The notes under the pieces were generated by a model, which was given only the letters and a program-made list of their open reading frames with translations, was not told the DNA's origin and searched no databases. Source: Deltaproteobacteria bacterium (GTDB lineage: Bacteria > Myxococcota_A > Polyangia > Polyangiales > Ga0077539). Taken from it: a stretch of 9,994 nt of DNA. The first letter of the stretch is position 1, and each line of letters begins with the position of its first letter. Location of the stretch: the NCBI GenBank assembly GCA_947494865.1, contig CANMAT010000081.1, positions 1 through 9,994 of the forward strand. The letters run 5' to 3'. Of the stretch, positions 5,659-9,994 are shown one piece after another. The position numbers and the translations under genes were made by a program.

Positions 5659-7398
5659 ATGGATGTCACCCCGTACCTCGCCCTTCGCAGCGCGCCGCAG
5701 GTCGTGTTCGACCACCTGGCCGAGCGCCGATCGCGCCCCCGCTTCATGCTCCCTACGCCCGACGGCGACTGGCGCGCGGTGACGTGGGGCAACTTCGCGC
5801 GGCAGATCCGCGAGGTGGGGAGCTTCCTCAGCGCCAGCGATGTGGCCGTCGGCGACCGCGGCGCGGTGTTCGCCCCCAACCGCGTGGAGTGGGCCGCGGC
5901 GGCGCTGGCGATCCAGTCGGCGGGCGGGGTCATGGTGCCCATCTACCCGGCGAGCACGGCCGAGCAGGCGGCCTACGTGGCCTCGCACTCCGACGCGCGG
6001 GTGGTGTTCGTCGACACGCCCGCGCTGCTCGCGCGCATCTTCGACGAGTGGGCGGGCTACGAGGCCGTCCGGCGCATCGTGACCCTCGACGACGCGCTCG
6101 ACCCGCAGCGCGTGCTCCACGACCTGCGCGCGAAGGGCAAGACCGCGCCGTCGGACGAATGGGTCGAAGACCGGCTCATCTCGTGGGGCGAGGCGCGCGC
6201 CCGCGGCGCCGCGAGAGACCGCGAGAGCCCGTCGCACTTCGAAGGGCTCCTCGGCGAGGTAGACCCCGACGCGTCGGCGATGATGCTCTACACCTCGGGC
6301 ACCTCGGGCAACCCCAAGGGGGTGCCGCTCTCGCATCGCAACGTCGGTTCGAACACGCAAGACTGGCTCCGCAACAACGCCTCGCTCCTGCCCGAGAACG
6401 GCGTCGATGTGCTGTGGCTCCCGATGAGCCACATCTTCGGCTTCGGCGAGATGGGCCTCGGCAATCTGCTGGGCTTCACCACGTACATGAGCGACCCGGC
6501 CACGGTGCTCACGCGCCTGCCCGAGGTGCGCCCCGACGTGTTCATGAGCGTGCCCGCGTACTGGGAGAAGCTCGCGACGCAGGCGATGGCCGCGGGCTCC
6601 GTCGAGGCGCAGCGCGCGAAGCTCCACGCGATGACGGGCGGACGCCTGCGCTTCTGCCTCTCCGGCGGCGCAGGGCTCAAGCGCGAGATCAAAGAGTTCT
6701 TTCACCTCCACGGCGTGCTCATCATCGAGGGCTATGGGCTCACGGAGACGTCGCCCACGCTCACGCTCAACCGCCCCGACCGCTTTCGCTTCGACTCCGT
6801 GGGGGTGCCGCTCCCGTCGGTGGACCTCAAGCTCGCCGACGACGGAGAGATCCTCGCGAAGGGCCCCAACGTGTTTCGCGGGTACCACAAAGACGAGGCC
6901 GCCACGCGCGAGGCCTTCACCGACGACGGGTGGTTCAAAACCGGCGACGTAGGCCGGTGGACCGACGACGGCTTTCTTCAAATCATCGATCGCAAGAAAG
7001 ACATTCTCGTCACGGCGGGCGGCAAGAACGTGCCTCCCGCGAACATCGAGATCCGCTTCGCCGACGACCCGCTCATCGCCCACGTGGTGGTGTACGGCGA
7101 CGGCAAGCGGTACCTCGTGGCGGGCGTGTGGCCCAACGAGGCCGAGGTGGTCGCGCGCTTCGGCGAGCACCGCACGCCCGAGCGCGACGCGGCCGTGCGC
7201 GCGGCGTTGCAGGCGAGCGTCGACCGCGTGAACGCGCAGCTCGCCAACTACGAGACGATCAAGCGCGTGGCGGTGATCGACGAGGCCCTCACGGTGAACG
7301 GCGGGCTCCTCACGGCCTCGCTGAAGGTGCGCCGCAAGAAGGTGTACGAGGCCTTTCGCGCGCGCTTCGAAGCGCTCTACGACGAGGCCCGCGCGTGA
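5659..7398 (+). CDS. Long-chain acyl-CoA synthetase (AMP-forming)
   Basis: A 579-residue member of the adenylate-forming ANL superfamily, close in layout to FadD15/FAA-type long-chain fatty-acid-CoA ligases. It activates a carboxylic acid with ATP to an acyl-AMP and transfers the acyl group to CoA. Visible motifs: phosphate loop YTSGTSGNPKG (211-221), the PMSHIFG segment (255-261), adenine-site GYGLTETSP (358-366), GWFKTGD with ATP-ribose Asp430, hinge DRKKD (444-448) followed by AGGKNV, and the C-terminal LTASLKVRRK (551-560), where many relatives have LTPTLK. All core motifs are intact and the length is normal. No signal peptide; cytoplasmic or peripheral on the membrane. Start: ATG at 5659 after AGAGAG with 7 nt spacing. 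It is 43 nt behind the PhaE/phasin-like gene on the same strand, so co-transcription is likely. Chain-length preference cannot be read from the sequence. Confidence 0.95.
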   Translation: MDVTPYLALRSAPQVVFDHLAERRSRPRFMLPTPDGDWRAVTWGNFARQIREVGSFLSASDVAVGDRGAVFAPNRVEWAAAALAIQSAGGVMVPIYPASTAEQAAYVASHSDARVVFVDTPALLARIFDEWAGYEAVRRIVTLDDALDPQRVLHDLRAKGKTAPSDEWVEDRLISWGEARARGAARDRESPSHFEGLLGEVDPDASAMMLYTSGTSGNPKGVPLSHRNVGSNTQDWLRNNASLLPENGVDVLWLPMSHIFGFGEMGLGNLLGFTTYMSDPATVLTRLPEVRPDVFMSVPAYWEKLATQAMAAGSVEAQRAKLHAMTGGRLRFCLSGGAGLKREIKEFFHLHGVLIIEGYGLTETSPTLTLNRPDRFRFDSVGVPLPSVDLKLADDGEILAKGPNVFRGYHKDEAATREAFTDDGWFKTGDVGRWTDDGFLQIIDRKKDILVTAGGKNVPPANIEIRFADDPLIAHVVVYGDGKRYLVAGVWPNEAEVVARFGEHRTPERDAAVRAALQASVDRVNAQLANYETIKRVAVIDEALTVNGGLLTASLKVRRKKVYEAFRARFEALYDEARA

Positions 7399-7417
7399 TC
7401 GTCACGGCGCTGTAGCA

Positions 7418-7429
7418 ACGGGCGCCCGT
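7418..7429. promoter_or_regulatory. Perfect 12-bp palindrome upstream of the 675-residue gene
   Basis: acgggcgcccgt is its own reverse complement and lies about 8 bp before a TAGCGT box, that is, between possible -35 and -10 positions. It could be an operator, or a chance feature of GC-rich DNA. Confidence 0.3.
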
Positions 7430-7436
7430 GCGGCGA

Positions 7437-7442
7437 TAGCGT
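7437..7442 (+). promoter_or_regulatory. Possible -10 box of a leaderless transcript
   Basis: TAGCGT is followed by 7 nt and then the ATG at 7450, so transcription would begin at or within one base of the start codon. No purine-rich ribosome site exists in the 50 bp before this gene, which fits a leaderless mRNA. The -35 region is poor (TAGCAA, 18 nt spacing). Confidence 0.4.
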
Positions 7443-7449
7443 CGCGCCC

Positions 7450-9477
7450 ATGGCGAAGAAGTATCCGTTTCGGTTCTATGGTCGCGAGCCCGCCGACTGG
7501 ACGCCGTCGGAGGAGGGCTTCCTCTACGACGCGCAGTTCGAAGCGCCCGTCGACGGCGACGCCCGCGAGGCCATCCGCGCCATCGCCGAGCGACAGTTCG
7601 CGCGCGGCCCGGGCATGGCGGGCGCCGTCTGGTACTGGGGCAGCGACCGGTTTCTGGTGTTCTCGGTGCGCGAGCGGGTCAAAGACGCGGCGCGCATGAT
7701 CTTCACGCAGGTGGCCGAGCTGCTCTCGGTGGTGCACCAGACCGCGCGCCTGCGCGACGTGGTGTTCTGCAACGGCACCGGCGCCCGCGCCGACCGCTGG
7801 GACGCGTGGACGCTCTCTCAATCGCCGCAGCCCGACCCGGGGCCCACGCGCCCCGCGACGCAGTGGGCCTCGCTCCTGCGCCGCCCCGAGATGGCCGACG
7901 CTCACTACGCGCCCGCGGCCGCGCCGAAGCAGCGCGCGCAACGTCCCCCCGCCGCGCCCGCGAGGGCCGACGTCGCCGCGCCCTCGCAGGCCTCGGTGTA
8001 CCTCACGCGCATCGACGCGCTGCCCGCCTCGGAGGCCGAAGAGCTCGCCGTGCTCGGGTGGAACCAGCTCGCCGCGGGCTTTCCCGACGCGACGCTCGCG
8101 CGCATCGAGGGGCCATCGATTCCCATCGGGTGGGTGCGCGAGAACAATCGCAACGTGGCCGTCGTGTGCTTCAACGCCGCGGGCGCGCCGCAGCGCATCG
8201 ACCTGCCCGACGGCGGCGGCGCGGTGCACCTCGCGGTCGACCCCGACGGCCTCGTCGCGGTGACCCACATCGGCAACACCGTGTACTCCATCGACGTGCC
8301 GCAGGGCACGGTGCGCGTGCGCCTCGGCATTCACGAGAACAACGGCCCCGTCGCGGCCATCGCGTGGGCCGCCGACGACCTGTGGGGCTTTCGCATGACC
8401 ACGCAGTTTATGTTCTTCGACCTGTCGGAGGAGGATCACCTCTACGTGGGCACGCAGCAGCCCGCGGGCGCGCTCGCGGGCGTGTTTCGCCACGGCACCC
8501 TCGCGGCCCTCTACGACGGCACCACGCTGCGCTTCGTGGGCGTGTGCGCGTGGCAGATGCACGAGGTGGCGAAGCTCTCGCAGCCGGGCTTCACCGCGCG
8601 CGTCGTCGACGACGTGCTGTACCTCGTGAAGGGCGATCGGACATACCGCGTCGACGGCATCGACGAGGTGTACGAGGCCTGGGCCGCGCCGCTCCGTCGG
8701 CAGGCGGAAGAAGACCGCGGGCGCCGCGCGAACCCCCCCGCCGAGGGCGTGCGCTGGCGGTGGACCGCCGAGCCCGAGATGCCCGTCGACGCGGAGAAGA
8801 AGCGGCGCAAGGGGCTGCAAGAGAAGCTCGGCGTGTCGGCGTGGGTGCACACGCACGACGGCGGCGACGCGGTGGTGGCGCTCCCGCGGCCGCGCTACGC
8901 GGTGTCGCGCGGGGCGCGCTTTCGCCGGTGCCCCGCGAAGGGCCGCGCGAAGTACCTGAAGTCGCCCGTCGCGGCGTGGAACTGCGGCGTCACGTGCTTC
9001 TCGATGGACGTCGCGCGCGAGGCGCTGTTCTTCGTAGCGGGGAGCACCTTCGGCGTACACCGCGTCGACCTCGCCGAAGATCACACGGAGGTGTGTGACG
9101 TGCCGGGCTTCTCGACGCGCACGGGGCTGCTCTACGACATCGTGGCCCTCGACCGGCGCAACTTCCTCTCGATGTGGGACAAGACCCTCGACTGGCACCG
9201 CCCCAAGGGCGAGCAGTGGGCGGTGCTCACCCACGTGCCGCTGAACCTCCCGCGCGGCAACGCCTTCGACCGCCCCACGCGGCGCCTCGCGGTGATGCAG
9301 CAGTCGCACGAGCGCCTGGTGCTCCTGCGCCTCGAGGCCGACGGCTTCACGCGCATCGCCGCGTGCACCGACGCGGTGAAGATCATGGCGTTCCGTGAGG
9401 GGCGGCTCTTCGCCCAGATGATCGACGTGCAGTGGTTCGAACTGCTCGGCGTCGAGGCGCCGACGGTCACGCCTTGA
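7450..9477 (+). CDS. Cytoplasmic protein of unknown function with propeller-like repeats
   Basis: A 675-residue protein without signal peptide or membrane segment. Residues 1-125 look like a small alpha/beta domain (WYWGSDRFLVFSV at 61-73, then an amphipathic helix). A Pro/Ala-rich linker runs from about 128 to 180. From about 205 to 400, short beta strands separated by Gly/Asp turns recur, for example VAVVCFN, AVHLAVDPDG, LVAVTHIGNTVYSID and ARVVDDVLYLVKGDRTYRVD, the rhythm of a beta-propeller without a clean WD or Kelch signature. A charged segment (about 405-442) separates this from a second set of strands (about 450-672), including the cysteine cluster Cys484, Cys502 and Cys506. The pattern suggests two sub-propellers or one interrupted propeller used for protein binding. 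I recognise no enzyme motif. It faces the histidine kinase gene tail to tail and probably has its own leaderless promoter. The coding call is firm; function is open. Confidence 0.9.
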   Translation: MAKKYPFRFYGREPADWTPSEEGFLYDAQFEAPVDGDAREAIRAIAERQFARGPGMAGAVWYWGSDRFLVFSVRERVKDAARMIFTQVAELLSVVHQTARLRDVVFCNGTGARADRWDAWTLSQSPQPDPGPTRPATQWASLLRRPEMADAHYAPAAAPKQRAQRPPAAPARADVAAPSQASVYLTRIDALPASEAEELAVLGWNQLAAGFPDATLARIEGPSIPIGWVRENNRNVAVVCFNAAGAPQRIDLPDGGGAVHLAVDPDGLVAVTHIGNTVYSIDVPQGTVRVRLGIHENNGPVAAIAWAADDLWGFRMTTQFMFFDLSEEDHLYVGTQQPAGALAGVFRHGTLAALYDGTTLRFVGVCAWQMHEVAKLSQPGFTARVVDDVLYLVKGDRTYRVDGIDEVYEAWAAPLRRQAEEDRGRRANPPAEGVRWRWTAEPEMPVDAEKKRRKGLQEKLGVSAWVHTHDGGDAVVALPRPRYAVSRGARFRRCPAKGRAKYLKSPVAAWNCGVTCFSMDVAREALFFVAGSTFGVHRVDLAEDHTEVCDVPGFSTRTGLLYDIVALDRRNFLSMWDKTLDWHRPKGEQWAVLTHVPLNLPRGNAFDRPTRRLAVMQQSHERLVLLRLEADGFTRIAACTDAVKIMAFREGRLFAQMIDVQWFELLGVEAPTVTP

Positions 9478-9486
9478 GCGGGCGGA

Positions 9487-9994
9487 TCAGCCGGCGAAGC
9501 GGGCGGTGAACACCGGGCCCCGAGGCTCGTTGGGCGCGTACGACATCGACCCGCCGTGGGCCTCGGTGGCGAGCTTGCAGAAGGCGAGCCCGAGGCCGAT
9601 GGGCTGCGTCGGTTGCTCGGTCTTCGAGAACGATCGAAAGCTCTCGAAGAGGTGCGGGCGGTGCTGCGGCGCCACGCCGTCGCCGAGGTCGATCACGTCG
9701 ATCTGGAGCACGCCGCCGTCGCTCGGCCCGTGAGCTTCGCGGGGCATCGCGCGCAGCACGATGGTCGCGCCGCGCGGCGAGTGCTTGATGGCGTTGCCGA
9801 GGAGGTTCTCGACCACGCGGCGCACCACCGTGCGGTCGATCTGCCACGGGGCCTCGTCGCGGGGGGCCTCGACGCGCACCGTGAGGCCGCGGGCGCGGGC
9901 CAGGAGCTCGGCGTCGGCGGCGACATCGTCGAGGGCCTCGGCGACGGCCACGGGCGCGCGCTTGATGGTGAACTGCCCGGCCTTGATCTTCGCG
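9487..9994 (-). CDS. Sensor histidine kinase, C-terminal catalytic domain (partial)
   Basis: The frame is open from the right edge to TGA at 9487, so only the last 168 residues or so are visible. The segment AKIKAGQFTIKRAPV at the edge matches the helix-to-linker junction after the dimerisation domain of HisKA-type kinases. The ATP-binding domain follows with N-box ENLLGNAIKHS, G1 DLGDGV, F-box LFESF and G2 GLGLAFCKLATEAHGGS, then a final beta hairpin ending TARFAG. All ATP-lid and Mg-binding residues of the family are present, so the kinase is probably active. The phospho-accepting His and the sensor region lie outside the window, and no response regulator gene is visible. The stop lies 9 bp from that of the convergent 675-residue gene. 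Confidence 0.93.
   Translation of the reverse strand, partial: AKIKAGQFTIKRAPVAVAEALDDVAADAELLARARGLTVRVEAPRDEAPWQIDRTVVRRVVENLLGNAIKHSPRGATIVLRAMPREAHGPSDGGVLQIDVIDLGDGVAPQHRPHLFESFRSFSKTEQPTQPIGLGLAFCKLATEAHGGSMSYAPNEPRGPVFTARFAG

Noticed and set aside
5632..9309. Long minus-strand open frames of 512 and 635 codons opposite the synthetase and the 675-residue gene
   Set aside because: Same low-complexity Arg/His/Val/Glu composition; the plus-strand frames carry the conserved motifs.

Overview
This is a very GC-rich window with dense coding on both strands and strong G/C third-codon bias. It looks like chromosomal DNA from a member of the Myxococcota, most likely the Polyangia/Sandaracinus side. 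Reasons: many lipoproteins with Asp/Ala/Pro-rich linkers behind the lipobox, a lineage-restricted type of outer-membrane barrel, and TANNNT boxes sitting right in front of start codons. The taxonomic guess rests on style, not on a marker gene. No rRNA, tRNA, CRISPR array, insertion sequence or phage gene was seen, and there is no gene-free stretch over 300 bases (the longest is 5055-5303).

Left half, minus strand (1-5054): an envelope block. Read in the direction of transcription it holds lipoprotein B (5054-4116), a lipidated alpha/beta hydrolase (4147-3188), an outer-membrane beta-barrel protein (3191-1554) and lipoprotein A (1552-722). Consecutive genes overlap by 32 nt, overlap by 4 nt (GTGA), or are 1 nt apart, so they almost certainly form one translationally coupled operon. 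A TTGACA-18-TAGGCT promoter lies upstream. Lipoproteins A and B are clear paralogues with the same 235-residue domain, and they bracket the hydrolase and the barrel. A fifth gene (610-188) encodes a small cysteine-rich lipoprotein with its own Shine-Dalgarno site and possibly its own promoter. At the left edge lies the start of another minus-strand gene (104-1).

Middle (5055-7398), divergent plus strand: a 249-bp regulatory region with a near-perfect 17-bp TGC-rich palindrome, then a small PhaE/phasin-like protein (5304-5615) and a long-chain acyl-CoA synthetase (5659-7398). Together they suggest a role in polyhydroxyalkanoate or other storage-lipid metabolism. The palindrome resembles the TGC-rich sites bound by PhaR regulators, but no PHA synthase is present in the window.

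Right part (7450-9994): a 675-residue cytoplasmic protein of unknown function that looks partly like a beta-propeller and is probably made from a leaderless mRNA. It converges, with only 9 bp between stop codons, on the C-terminal catalytic half of a sensor histidine kinase that runs off the right edge.

The best candidate for an undescribed system is the four-gene envelope operon with its two paralogous lipoproteins.
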